Below, piece after piece: positions 47,601-59,460 of a stretch of 64,000 nt of DNA. Under the pieces are notes generated by a model. The model was not told the DNA's origin. It saw only the letters and a program-made list of their open reading frames with translations, and ran no database searches. How positions within the stretch are numbered: the stretch's first letter is position 1; every line of letters begins with the position of its first letter. Location: NCBI RefSeq assembly GCF_024586455.1, contig NC_065923.1:37186370-37250369 (forward strand), in the 5' to 3' direction. Position numbers and translations under genes: made by a program. The stretch comes from Bactrocera neohumeralis (lineage: Eukaryota; Arthropoda; Insecta; Diptera; Tephritidae).

Positions 47601-48350
47601 GTCAAATTGGTGCAGTATTTTAGAATGTTTACATGAAAATTTGCATTTAACTTATGACAAAGCGTCTCTTCTTCAAATCTGATCAGGTCCATGTACTAGA
47701 CTAATAATTATCTGTCATTAAATGCGGCGTTTCTGATGTGGTTCTTCATGTAGCGTTTTAGTAGTTTTTATATATAGAAGGCCAATATTTTAGGAATCAT
47801 AGAACTAGAGCTTACGGTAATTGGACTCCTGGAAAGCTTTTGATATAAGGCGGAATCTTTTAGCTTAGAAGTTTATTATTTAAAGTTTATATAAACTGCT
47901 GCTTTATTGTGTAGGATTGTACTACATATATGTATGTGTGTACTTCTTTAAGTTTACGAAATGCTTCTACAGTTAAATGTAGTTCAAAAATTATGCTTTG
48001 CCCTCTTGATGAAATTTTTCATGCAATTGAATTTTTAAAATCCAATTAAGAGCATTTTCTCTTACGAGACTTTGTGCAACTCAACTGCTTCCACGTTATT
48101 CATCAATCACAGCAAATATTCAATCACAGCAAATGCAAAAATGCTATCGCCGAAGGAATCTGAAAGGTCCTTCCCTCATAGTCCCTCCCTCATAGGTATT
48201 TGCCACATTTGGCATTGAACTTTTATTTTCTCGTTACTGCTATTTAACTTTCCGCGCAGCTATGCTGATTGATATCAGGGAGAATCGTTAGTTTGCAATT
48301 TTTCAACATGAACACGCTTCGCACGCTAATGTTGTTGTTGTTAATGCTTA
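47600..48350. other. Spacer upstream of the third receptor gene
   Basis: AT-rich; no ORF, repeat or RNA gene recognised. The promoter of the third receptor gene is expected in its right part, but no clear core motif was picked out. Confidence 0.4.
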
Positions 48351-48511
48351 AGTACGTGGCAATGAATCGAAAATAAAAGTGCAACTGTGAAGTGGAATAT
48401 GCAAAAATTCGAACGCTTGAGCTGTGGTACTGCATTCGTGTATTCTGAGTTATTGCAAGCGGTACCTTGCAGCAGCGGGAGTCGAAAGAATATATATTTG
48501 CAGCAGCGAAT

Positions 48512-51500
48512 ATGGCAAAGGGCAATCGAGTGGCGGCGAGCAGCGAGCCATCACCGCAGAACACTAACACCATGCATCATGCCTTGAGACCATGTAAGTA
48601 CTGCAACTTCCCATACGCAGCTGACGAGTTCAGCGTGCGTCATATTGCATATTATCAATATTTGATTTTTTTTATAAAAGTCTTGTAACATTTCGATTCT
48701 TGTGTATTTACATAGTTATGATGATCTCACAAGTGTTGGCCACGTTGCCGGTGAGTGGTGCGTGCCGCAAATCGTATGCGGAGCGCGTTCACTTCAGCTG
48801 GTGCACGCTCATATCATGCCTTTCCCTCATCATGATCGCCTTTTCACTCATCGATGTGGTGCTCTCGACGAAAGTGGTGATGGAGTTCGGCCTGAAGCTG
48901 TACACAGTGGGTAAAATATTAATGAAGATTTGTAGTAGCAGCACGCCCCAAGTCTCCTGTGCTTCTGTGCTTGTGTCTACATGAGTACTTGCTCGCTCAA
49001 GGGCGTTTACTTTTCCCCATAATCGGTATGTATGTTTCTTGCAGGTCCTTTCAGCTTCAGCATCATATCGGCGGTGAGCGTCAGCAGCTTTTTGCAGCTC
49101 GCACGAAAATGGCCAGATCTGATAAAGCATATGTATCGCTGTGAACTTTCTGTGTTTCTACAGAAATCCTATGCTAATGGAGAATCCCGTAACTTCACTA
49201 ATAATGTTCGTAAATTTGGTGCTATTTTACTTTTCGGTGCAGCAAGTAAGCAATTTTGCCAATATCCATTTTGTTGCATTTGAAAGAATTTCGGCTTTCG
49301 TAGTGGAGCACTCTGTGTACATTGGAACTGCAATTTTCAATAATGATTTTCAAATTAAGAAGTGCAATTTAACGGTGGATTTTTGGAAAAATTATTACAT
49401 GCGCGAACGTTTGCAGATTTTTTCGATATTCAACTACCACGCATGGTTGATTCCATTGGTGCAGGTAATTGATTTCCACTCAGGTAAATGATGTGCTTGT
49501 TAAGAAAAACAACAAAAAGTAAACTTCGACTGTACAGTTGTTATAATACCCTTTACAGGTGCTTATTTCCAGTTTGTATGACAGCTATATTCTATAGTAG
49601 ACCGAAATGAACAATCCCTTCGGAAATTATAGCAAGGGACTAAGTACTAATCTGTGCCGAATTTGGTGAAGAAACTTCATCAAATTAAAAAGTTTTTCAT
49701 ACAAGGACTTGAGTTTAATAGGTCAATTTGTATGGCAGCTATATTCTATAGTTGTTAGATGTGAACGAATTTTTCAGAGATGGTAGCAATGCCTTCAGTA
49801 ATAGTATCTGCCAAATTTGGTGTATATAACTCGTCTAATTAAAAAGTTTAACGTACAAGGGGTTGAGTTTGATCGGTCAGTTTGTATGGCACCTATTGAC
49901 TATAGTATCGATTTGAACAATTTTTTCGGATATTATTATGTGCCATTAAGTACTAATCTGTGCCGAATTTGGTGAAGAAACTTCGTCAAATTAAAAAGTT
50001 TTGCATACAAGGTCTTGAGTTCAAAAATACTATTTGTATGGCAGCTATATTCTATAGTTGTCCGATATCGACAGTTCTGACAAATGAGCAGCTGCTTTAT
50101 GAAGAGAGAACATGTTTAAAATTTCATATCGATATCTCAAAAATTTAAGGACTTATTCGCGTATATATAAAATCGGCTCAAATCGTTACGATGGCCGTTT
50201 ATAATGGTTTGTCAAAAAAGTCTTGCGGTATTTTTATTGAATTTTTTTTATTGAAATTGAAATGAATTTTTGATGACTCATGCCCAGCTCTTGACCGATG
50301 CTACGGCTGCTACTATGCCAGTCTCTTTCGACCAATTTAGCGATTTTATCGCAATATTCGACGACAGGCCTTCCGGAGCGTGGCGCATCTTCGACCACCT
50401 CTACACAAGAACGAAAACGTTGAAACCATCGTTGTGTGGTGGAAATGGAAACTGTATCGGGTCCATAAACTGCACAAATTTTATTGGCGGCTTGAAATGC
50501 ATTTTTGCCTTTATCTTAGTACTGTAAAATATGCCGTATTTTCTCTTTAGCTCCATGTTTGCGACGCTATAACTCACGAACGACTTAAAAGAAACGACAA
50601 TCAATCAAACACGTGTTAGCGCGTGAAATGGGCTTTCCAAAAAGGTATAGCATGACCCGATGCGACGAATAAAACTAGAACTACGCGCTTTCAGCGCCAA
50701 TTAGCGAAAATATCGCAAGACTTTTTTGACAACCTAATATATACTTTATAAGGTCTCCGACGCTTCATTTTGCGTGTTAGAAACATCGTATGAAGTTAAT
50801 ATACCTTGCTCAGGGTCTAATTATTCCGGACAAGTTTTGATAATTATCACCACTACGAGGTTAAGAAAAATCCGCATGATCTTCACTGAAAGTTCCTGAC
50901 AATTCAAAAAGGCTTTCGAGGTATGTCCGGTTAAGTTCAAAAGACGTAAATAATTGCGAATCTCTTGTAGTAGCATCCTGCTTAGTTGAACTAGGTGAAA
51001 TCAAAGGTTTATTGAGTGTATGATAGGTACACTTTTCCCGAATTAATAAAGAAGTCTGAAAGAAATGTAGCAATATAATGATTACTTAATCTTAGCAAAA
51101 AAGTGAACAGATTATCTAAGTTGTTGTTTGATATGAAATGATTTTGCGAGAGCGCATAACTCAGACATATCGCGGAGAGAATTGCTGAACAGTGGGCAGC
51201 TGTTTGAAGTAAATTAACTATATTTCTTTTCAGTGGATTACCATATCGACTACCTTTGCTTGGAACTATGTAGATATATTCTTAAGCATGATCTTCCGTT
51301 GCTTTGCGATACGTTTCCGACAAATGCATTGGCGAATTAAGCGACATGCGAAAAAGGTAAATAAGATCCTAAGCTTCATAACTATATGTAAGTCTCAGGT
51401 TTTGTCACAAACCTGACTTAAATTTGCAATAGATGTTGCTATTTTCACTTATAATTATCTGCACAGCTTTACATTGCTTTACGCATATTCATTGCTTTAA

Positions 51501-54500
51501 ATAATTTTTTGTAATCCTCAGCAAATGCCTGATGACTTCTGGCACGAGGTGCGTAACGATTTCATGAGCCTAGTAGATTTGCTGCGTCTTTTCGACGATG
51601 GAATGTCAACCTTGATACTTGTGTCTTGTTGCAATAATCTCTACTTTATATGCGTGCAAATATTTCATAGTTTCAAGTAAGTTATATTCCGTCACATATG
51701 TAGTAACTGTTTGATTTACTTTGCCTTTGAAAGTTACAAATAGAAAAAGCAATGGTTAGGAATTACTTATAGTAGAACTCTTAGTCTTTAAAAGCCACTA
51801 TCTTCAAAGAGATAAATAAAAATAAATTTGTTATTTTTATTTAAATTTTTTTTCTTAGCTCGTTAATATGCTAGATATTGGTCTGCCACGCAGTAATAAA
51901 ATATTCGAATTGCGTGAAACAGTAGTGGAAAGACCAAAATTCAAGTAATGGTCAGTCATAGAAAATATGTGGGGCATTCTTAATCTGTATATTTACAAAT
52001 TCATTGCCATAAAACTTGAAATTAAAAAATAATGTTTTCAGAAATAATGCTTGAATGAAATATTATTAAAACCACGATTATATTCTTCAGCCACTACTAC
52101 TTTGACTAGAAATTGTCAAAACTTATGCCAAAAATTTTAAATTATAGTTCCCAAGAAAACGCTTGAATAAATCTACGAAAAGTTATTAAACTAAAATTTA
52201 GAATTTACCAATTCCTCTCTGCTAATAAAAAACAAAGCGTTTTATTTATTTTTGTCTGGTGTATCAAACCAAGTTCTTTGTATCTATGGTATCTATGGTA
52301 TCTCAAACAATACATATTAAGAGTGATCCATTTCGGGGTTCGCCGACTTTTTTAAAGAAAAAACATAAAAAAACTTCAAATTTAATGGTGAATGTTTATT
52401 AATTTGAAAGAACATTCTTTGGCATTTGTTTTTTGAAAATTATCTCTTTCAAATATTGGTCGTGGTTACGTCTCAGATGGTCCATCCGTTTAGTCAATTT
52501 TCGATGACTCGTTCGAGCTTTTCGACTGGTAACTGGCGAATGGTACGCATGATGTTTTGCTGTAAGGTCTGAATGGAAGCGAGATTGTCCGCATAGACTT
52601 TACATATCTCTACAGGAAGAAGTTTAACGGTGTGATATCATATGATCTTGGTGGCCAATCGTCCGACCCAAAACGTGTAATTATCGGCTCACCGAAGTGT
52701 TCTCTTAATAAATCCATTGATTGATGCGATGCGTGTGAAGTGGTGCCGTCTTGTTGAAACCAAATGTCGAGATCACGAGCTTCAATTTCAGGCCTCAAAT
52801 AGTCGTTTAACATGGCGCGTTAATGGTCGTCATTGACGGTTACGTTCTCACCGGCATTTTGGAGAAATATGGACCGATGATTCCACCGACCTACAAACCA
52901 CACCAAACGGTTGTTTGTTTGTTTGTTGGATGAAATGGTAACTCTTGAATCTCAATTCTGTTTGTTTACATACCCATTGAGCGAGAAATAGATCTTTTCG
53001 CTGAACAAAATTTGGGCGAATATTATCCAATAATGAATGCTGGGTCTGAAGATTGGTGATGGTGTTGCGAATAGTACGTTCAGTAGGCCGATTATGTTGA
53101 CCATAAGTTGAGCGTAGCGCGTAACAAATTTTTTACAGAACGTGAAATTTCACAATAAAGTTGAACGTTTTGTAAACGTTGTTCAGGCGTAAGTCCTGTC
53201 ATGATAAAATGCCAAACAATACTAAACAAAAACAGCATGGCAACTTGACACAACTCAGGCATGATCTGTCGAAGAAATACCATTGGAAAAAGTGCCTCTA
53301 CTTGGAACATCCGTGAGATCGAATATTAGCACTGCTTGAATCAGTGGAATTTGTCTGTGGAAATACCTAAGTTTGAAATAATAAGACATTTTCTGGGCTA
53401 TAATTCAATCTATGATTTACTCACTAGGTACCACGACAAAAATATATGGGACAGCAACATCATAGAGATAATAGTGTAGTCTTTAGTAATACAGAATACA
53501 TTTTGTTTTAAATTACTTTACGCTTTCTATTAATTGCAGCAAAATCGTAAAATCTTATTTAGTTATAAGAGTTTCTGTTGAGTAAGAGAAGCGAATGCAA
53601 TGAGAAACGCTTTAAAATGTTAAAATATTTTCAACAATATTATTTTCGTCCTTTATTGAATATATTTTCTTGAACAGCTGATTGATCGATTTGTTTTTAT
53701 TTCATAATAAATATAAAAATATCCTGCAACTGTCTGACACAGCGACTCACAAATTTTGTTACTGCTTTATCTTTCTTACCTCTACCACACAGCAACCGAG
53801 ACAACTTTATGAAAGAGTTTTATTTTTGGTTTTCATTGCTCTTCGTGTTGGTGCGCATCTTAACAATGATGCTGTCAGCCGGTGCGGTGCATGACGAGGC
53901 AAAGCAAATAATGTCGACTATGTATGAGATCCCAACGAAGTTTTGGTGCCTTGAAGTGAGTAAAATGTGTGTTTATACGTATTCGTACAAAATCGCTTGT
54001 CCACGTATGCGTTCTCATGCCAAGACTTTTTTCCTTCGAGTATTTATTTGTACGAAACATTACGAATTTATTTCAACATTCATTGTACAGCTTTGGAAAA
54101 CTATTGTTCTTATTTTCTAGCTGAGACGTTTAAACGAAATCATCGTACACGATTTGGTTGCTTTTAGTGGCAAGAGTTTCTTCTTTCTGACGCGTCGCCT
54201 CATATTTGCGGTAAGTGAGTCATCATTTTTAGACAATCAATGAACCATTCACTGAAATACACGCATAGATATTATATTGTGCACTTCTATGCTTATCCAT
54301 GCGGTGAAATAGCTTGAGCGGGACATGTGAAAATTGAGATTTTTTCAAGAATACATATTTACGGTCTAGTCATTTAGGAAAGTGAAAAGTGAGAACCTGT
54401 CTTTTAATTCGCTGAACTATGTCAATGACCATAAATCTTTCACAGAACTTTTTTCTCGAAAACTCGCAACGTCGACTCATCAGTTGTTGTCACCGCCCAA

Positions 54501-57229
54501 GCCTCTGCACCATATAGCAGGACGGGAATTATGAGTGACTTATAGAGTTTGGTTTCGACCAGCTGGGTAGCGGCACCTTCCCAGTTAAGAGACCGGACAT
54601 TCCAGGTGCATGCCCTTAAATCATAGTCCTTAATTTGTTTCTCATGGTCGTCATCAAAAGGGGGGTCACTCATCCGATGCTTGTTCGTTTTCATTGGGTG
54701 CGATTTTTACGTGGCGGGTCCCAAACCCAGCGCACAACCCTGCGGAGGGGATGTTTCGCCTTCTCACTTTAGCTCGCCTTCAAACGGATGTTCTCAGGCT
54801 ACCCAGAGGATACTTGGTCAAAGACCGGAAGTATTGAGCTGCTTGACCCATATGTAAAAGAATCGTTTTTCTGGCCACTCCTCACTTGCGTGAACTTCTA
54901 CACATGACTCCATCCTCCAAGTAAATTCCCAGAGCGTGTGTGGCCTGACGTTGTCCTGGTGAAGCAAAATTCCCATCCTATTGACCAAAGCTGGCCGCTC
55001 CCGGGTAGCCGACTTCAAACGGTCTCTTTCTTTGGCAGTAAAGATCATAATTAAGAAATTGGTAGTAGCAGAGCAGCTCATAGTGAATGATTCTCTGTAA
55101 ATACTGCCAAAAACCTAGCAAATCCGTCCTCACCGTCAATCATGGCCCACCGCGAATCGATCAATACCTTTTTTGCTTACCTAGCTGATCCACTTCTCAT
55201 TACCAGTAATCGTGTGCTTTAGAAACGGATCGGTTCAACAGTGATTCGTAGATTTAGATTTAGGTTTAGCTTGATGTCGACTTCTTTTTTTATCCACCGT
55301 TATTTAAAAGGTTTCAAACGATTTACAAACAATACTGAGCCAAGCATTTACATAACAGAAGTCAACGATAAAACGAGATATGGATTACGAAAAAAAATCG
55401 GTCTAGATTTTGATTTACTTTCCATAAACCTATCATAATAATATCCAAATATATAGATATAATTACTATATTACTATTGATTTCCCACTATGCCAACAGT
55501 TTTTCCAGTCCTCGAAACATTTTTCATAAGCACTTTTTAGGATCGAGTTCAGCTCTTTCAGCGAATTTTGTTTTATCTCTTCGAGCGACTGAAAACGGGT
55601 TCCATTCCGATAATTGCTTGTCAAACTCTTAAACCCTTGTCTCATCGGCAGCTATAATGCTCTCCATGAATGCGGGATCGGAATTCGTACGGTCAAGCCA
55701 CAGAGATCTGTTTATGGTACTATTTTTGAAAAAAAAAAAAAATCAGCGTTATCGGGACAAGTCGAGAAAGAACGCGTTTCATACCAAAAATATCCATGAA
55801 AATCATTCGAACGGACTCGCAAGAGATGCCGAGCTCACTTGCCATCTCTCTAGCACATACCTGACGATTTATTTTGACGATAATATTTTCATCAGTTAAA
55901 GAGGTTGAGGGTCATCAATGACTTTAACGATTTTCGGCCAATTTTGAAGGCTTTGTACCACTCGTAGGCTTGTGTTTTCGATAAAACTGAATCACCGTAA
56001 GCCTGTTCCAAAATTCGCAATGATTCCCCGCACGGAATTTGGTTAGAAAAACAAAATTTGAGACAAATTCTTTGTTCGATATTGTTATTCATTGTAAAAA
56101 TCGCAACGAGCTATTGAGGTGTAGGGACTTAAGCAGTAGCTCTAAACAAACTAGTTGACAGCTTGCCCTCATATTTGGCATAGTAATTTAGGCCAGTCCT
56201 ACCAACTTAGCGAGGTTTGTTTTGAAATATCATTTAAAGGGGGATTTAATTGCAATTTGCGTGCGCTTTTTTGTCACAATATATATAATTAAATATACAT
56301 ATTAAATTTACCACAAAGTTTATAACACCCTGAAGGAAGCGTCGGAGACCTTATAAAATATATACATATATTGAAGTACATACTACATTAACTTTATGAT
56401 GCGCTGAGTCAATTTAGCTACCTGTGACTGAAATAAACCTTCCGTAAATTGATCCGCAAAAATTGCGCGCCTGGCTCCACTGTGCCTCGGTCTGTATATG
56501 CACAAACTAGTTCCTCAGTCTTAAAGATATCCATCTGAAATTCTGCATACCTACTTTTCCTCCCAAGCACATGTCGGAAGTGACATCGGATTATTATGCA
56601 TAGATATAGCTACCATACAAACTGAATGTTCAAAATAATGCCGCTATTTGAAAAACTTTTTTTGTGCAAAATTACGGTACATTTTTTGAACAAATTATGC
56701 AAATCGGATCATTATAGCATATATCTACCATACAAACTGATCGAAATTAAGATTTTGTATGGAAATTTTTCTATTTGTGATATATAGCTTCGGTGCACCG
56801 AATTCTTCGAATCTTTGTTTGGGTGAAGATAAAAAGCTGCAGACTAAAATCATATCAGTATGAGGGTGTATACATGTATTATTTAGTTCTGAGATACCAA
56901 TTTTTCCCTTATTTTGTTCGTAGTTTCTTTGGTTTTTGCTAAAATATGACTTTTAAGATATTTCATCGCCAAAAGCAATCACTTAAATCCCAAATTTGAT
57001 TATTCAAGCTCCGTCTTAAGCTATTTCATTGGATTGGTAAATATAGTATATGATTAATATATATGTATGTATATAGTGATGTTTGAAATCGAATATGCAT
57101 ATATACATACATATATTCCCTTGTACTCATCAGATGGCTGGCACTATTGTTGTGTACGAATTGGTGCTAATCGATCAGGTGGAGGATAAGGATGTGGTAA
57201 CAGACTTTTGCACATCACGCAATGTTTAA
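48512..57229 (+). CDS. Sugar gustatory receptor of the Gr64 group (third)
   Basis: Seven-transmembrane sugar-clade taste receptor, 421 aa. Nine exons, all GT-AG: 48512-48593, 48716-48910, 49045-49245, 49304-49464, 51234-51356, 51522-51676, 53793-53955, 54121-54210, 57134-57229. The short N-terminus ends MHHALRPF, and the start is the first ATG of MAKGNRVAAS. Hallmarks are ISQVLATLPVSGA, WNYVDIFLSMIFRCFAIRFR, LVSCCNNLYFICVQIFHSF and FSGKSFFFLTRRLIF. The C-terminal signature reads VYELVLIDQ in place of TYxxxxxQF. An intron splits the ATG in AMEHSVY (A|TG). By order it would be Gr64c or a later member, and orthology is open. Introns 4, 6 and 8 are long and carry a tandem repeat, a mariner derivative, M1, LINE and other mariner remnants. 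Confidence 0.9.
49495..50150 (+). repeat. Tandem array, about 154-bp unit, CTTCGGCTG repeat family
   Basis: In intron 4 of the third receptor gene. After the leader aaaagtaaacttcgactgta, units begin with a (c)agtttgtatgg-type block at 49570, 49724, 49878 and 50030, giving spacings of 154, 154 and 152. Each unit has ctatattctatag, a tgccgaatttggtgaagaaa-type block and aaaaagtttt. The fourth unit is incomplete. Confidence 0.85.
50206..50734 (-). mobile_element. Mariner deletion derivative, copy A
   Basis: In intron 4 of the third receptor gene, inserted next to the tandem array. The ends are inverted repeats of ttgtcaaaaaagtcttgcg. The minus strand keeps only the start of a mariner transposase (HTH region, frameshifted: IVVSFKSFVSYSVANMEL). 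Its coding part ends at the same junction as copy B (61098-61633). Confidence 0.9.
52370..53230 (-). mobile_element. M1 mariner-like remnant
   Basis: In intron 6 of the third receptor gene. The minus strand starts near 53200 (MTGLTPEQRLQNVQLYCEIS) and includes EARDLDIWFQQDGTTSHASH, REHFGEPIITRFGSDDWPPR and SYDITPLNFFL. The catalytic Asp region is recognisable, but frameshifts and a deletion between about 52850 and 53030 break it. Confidence 0.85.
54400..54920 (-). mobile_element. Internally deleted RTE-like LINE
   Basis: In intron 8 of the third receptor gene. In a single open frame (54694-54440) it joins the endonuclease start YDLRACTWNVRSLNWEGAAT directly to the C-terminal part KSLIIPVLLYGAEAWAVTTT and LRVFEKKVL. 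Endonuclease body and reverse transcriptase are gone. The 5' leader at 54700-54870 matches 24430-24620. Confidence 0.8.
54880..55260 (-). mobile_element. Mariner-like fragment
   Basis: Minus strand: RERPALVNRMGILLHQDNVR then PHT, the second catalytic-Asp block of a mariner transposase (HQDN). Flanks are too diverged to define ends. Confidence 0.6.
55480..56140 (-). mobile_element. Internally deleted mariner-like element
   Basis: In intron 8 of the third receptor gene. The minus strand starts at 56092 with MNNNIEQRICLKFCFSNQIP and QAYEWYKAFKIGRKSLKSL, then stops. C-terminal-side sequence follows almost directly. Same design as 45590-46130. Confidence 0.7.
56200..57100. repeat. Repeat-like stretch in the last intron of receptor 3
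   Basis: Short reversed pieces of the CTTCGGCTG family at 56580-56800 (catacaaactgaatgttcaa, catacaaactgatcgaaatt, atatagcttcggtgcaccga). The rest is AT-rich with nothing recognised. Confidence 0.4.
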
Positions 57230-57397
57230 GCGTTTAGAAAGGCAGACAAGCGAGCCGACACTGTTAAATATGGAATAGCGCACTTTGAAAGATTCAATGT
57301 TAAAGGAAACCACCTAAATAATGTGTGTAAAGATAAATTATTTTTTAAACGAAAAGCACATTCGCACTCACTTAAGAATATTAATCTTTCATAGGCA

Positions 57398-57403
57398 AAT
57401 AAA
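57398..57403 (+). terminator. Polyadenylation signal for the third receptor gene
   Basis: AATAAA, 169 bases past the stop codon at 57227-57229. Confidence 0.6.
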
Positions 57404-57719
57404 AATATATATTTATGTTGAATTAATACAATTTAAATAGTTACATTCATTTATTGACTTGTAGTTAGCGGTTAGGTAAGTATACACATATATGTGGTTT
57501 AACAAAAGCATATTGTTTGACAGTAACAAATTTGAGTTGTGAAATTATGGCTCACACTACTTTTATTTTTGAAAAATTGCGCTGTGTGCTCCTATTGGGG
57601 ATTGCAATATAATTAGTTTCAAAACGTTGGGAAATCTTGAACAGCAATTCCCTAATGAAGTCTGGGAAACCCGCCAACGTAGGGCAATCTTATCTCGATA
57701 ACTCTCTTTTCACCAGTAG

Positions 57720-58400
57720 TGTAAGCACTTGAATCCTTCTCACTCTTGACTTCCACTCAAACCATAGCTCTTTGCGCCATAAACGCCCAGATTACGCCAT
57801 AAACTCCAGTTAAATTTATGCAAAGCTTTCGACACAGTCAAATATGCAACGCTACTAGAAGACATCGAACTATCTGCGCTATCTCTAGGACGGAAGAAGT
57901 AGACTATGAACTATCGAGCGGTCCGTAATCATCCCTACTATTTCGAGGACAAAACTCTAAGTTATGAAGGATTAATCGGGGGGTTTCGGAGGGTGGACTC
58001 ATCTCTCCGCTACTGTTTAACTTCAATATTTCGCAACTCTTGTAACATCCACATTTTATGGAGATAATTGTACGGTAGTGCAGGATTAAAAGTTAAAAAG
58101 TTAGAAAGTAAACAAGTGTTCGAAAGTGAACAACATTCTCACCGACCTTTCTCGCTTGCTCTCTGCAAGGAGACTGATGTTCTCATCACTAAATTCGCCG
58201 CGCCCATATTCACGAACTGGACGAAGGAGAACAGTCTGGATCTTAATATCAGAGGCGATGACATTGAAATTCCGACTGATAACAACCCTAATATGGTCAG
58301 CCTGTGTTACTTCACTTCGCATACGAAGGCGGTTATTGTCAAAGCACAGGGTCGCAATAAGCCGCTGGCCGGTAACAAAAGAACAAAGTAACGTTGTGGG
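57720..58400 (+). mobile_element. Jockey-like LINE reverse transcriptase fragment
   Basis: Plus strand: NLCKAFDTVKYATLLEDIEL at about 57815-57880, then, after a frame change, LITKFAAPIFTNWTKENSLD and LNIRGDDIEIPTDNNPNMVS at about 58170-58300, the usual order for a jockey-type reverse transcriptase. The catalytic YxDD block is not seen. Confidence 0.7.
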
Positions 58401-58439
58401 AAACACTACGCAGTACTGATATAGTCGCCTGGACGTAAT

Positions 58440-59460
58440 GAAACGTAGACATAGAAGCTTCAGATGTACTGCACTCCGTACCACCACAGGATACCTTCTG
58501 ATGTCTCCTGTAGAACGGTTATAAAGTTCTTCCTGATAAGGAACACAATGGATAATATTCGACGGAATAGACCATGTCCAGCACGCAGTGAAGCAAATAT
58601 AGCAGCCGTAGCTGAGAATATACACGAAGACCGTGGAGAGTCGATTCCGCGCTGTACGCAGCAACTGGATTGTGGTATGCAACGACGCATTCAACGTAGA
58701 CATATTAAATTGAAATCGTACAAAATACAACTTGTGCAAAAACTGAAGCCGCTCGACTTTCCCAAGTGACATCGATTCGCTTTATCGGCTCTTGAAAGTT
58801 TCCAAGAAGTTTCAACACTTTTGAGCCAAAATTTGTGCAGCGATTAGGCCCATTTCTGGCTCAGTGGGCATGTAAACAAGCAAAATGGCCCGATTTGGGA
58901 CAAATAGTAACCTGAAGAGGATCAAAAACTGTCATTTCATTCAGAAAAAAAAATAGTTTGGTATGGTTTGCTGGCCGGTGGAATTATCGATCCATATTTC
59001 TTCAGAAATATGGCGGTGATAACGCAAACCGTAATTGCGGCCGTTATTGGGCTATGATAACCGACTAATTGATGACTAAAATTGAAGCTCGTGATCTCGA
59101 CGACTTTCGGTATCAACAAGATGGCACCACTTCTCACATATCGCATCAATCAATGGATTTATTGTGAGAACACTTCGGTGAGCAGAAAATTTCATGTTTT
59201 GGGCCGGTCCATCAAGAACGTGTGATTGTGAACACCGTTACCGTGACGTTTTCCTGTGGGAATTTGTAAAGTCTAAAGTTTGTGCGGATAATCCCACTTC
59301 GATTGATTATCTGAGACGTAGTCGCGGCCAACATTTAAAAGGGATAATCTTCAAAAAATAAAAGTCAAAGAATAATCGTTCGAATGTTATTATCATTCTC
59401 CATTAAATTTGGAATTTCTGCGGTTTTTCTTTAAAAAAGTAGCAGTGTCAAGCTAACTTT
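58440..59460 (+). mobile_element. Nearly full-length degenerate M1 mariner-like copy
   Basis: Plus strand: RPCPARSEANIAAVAENIHE at about 58571, KLKSYKIQLVQKLKPLDFPK at about 58709, then HVNKQNGPIWD, VWYGLLAGGIIDPYFFRNMA and NKMAPL-type text. Frameshifts and stops throughout, but the domain order is that of the transposase. Confidence 0.8.

Noticed and set aside
50270..50527. 85-codon plus ORF, repeated as a minus ORF at 61309-61566
   Set aside because: Same sequence in both mariner derivatives, antisense to the transposase HTH region.
58101..58772. 223-codon minus-strand ORF, long for this DNA
   Set aside because: It is antisense to the jockey-like LINE and M1 remnant whose protein text is clear on the plus strand.
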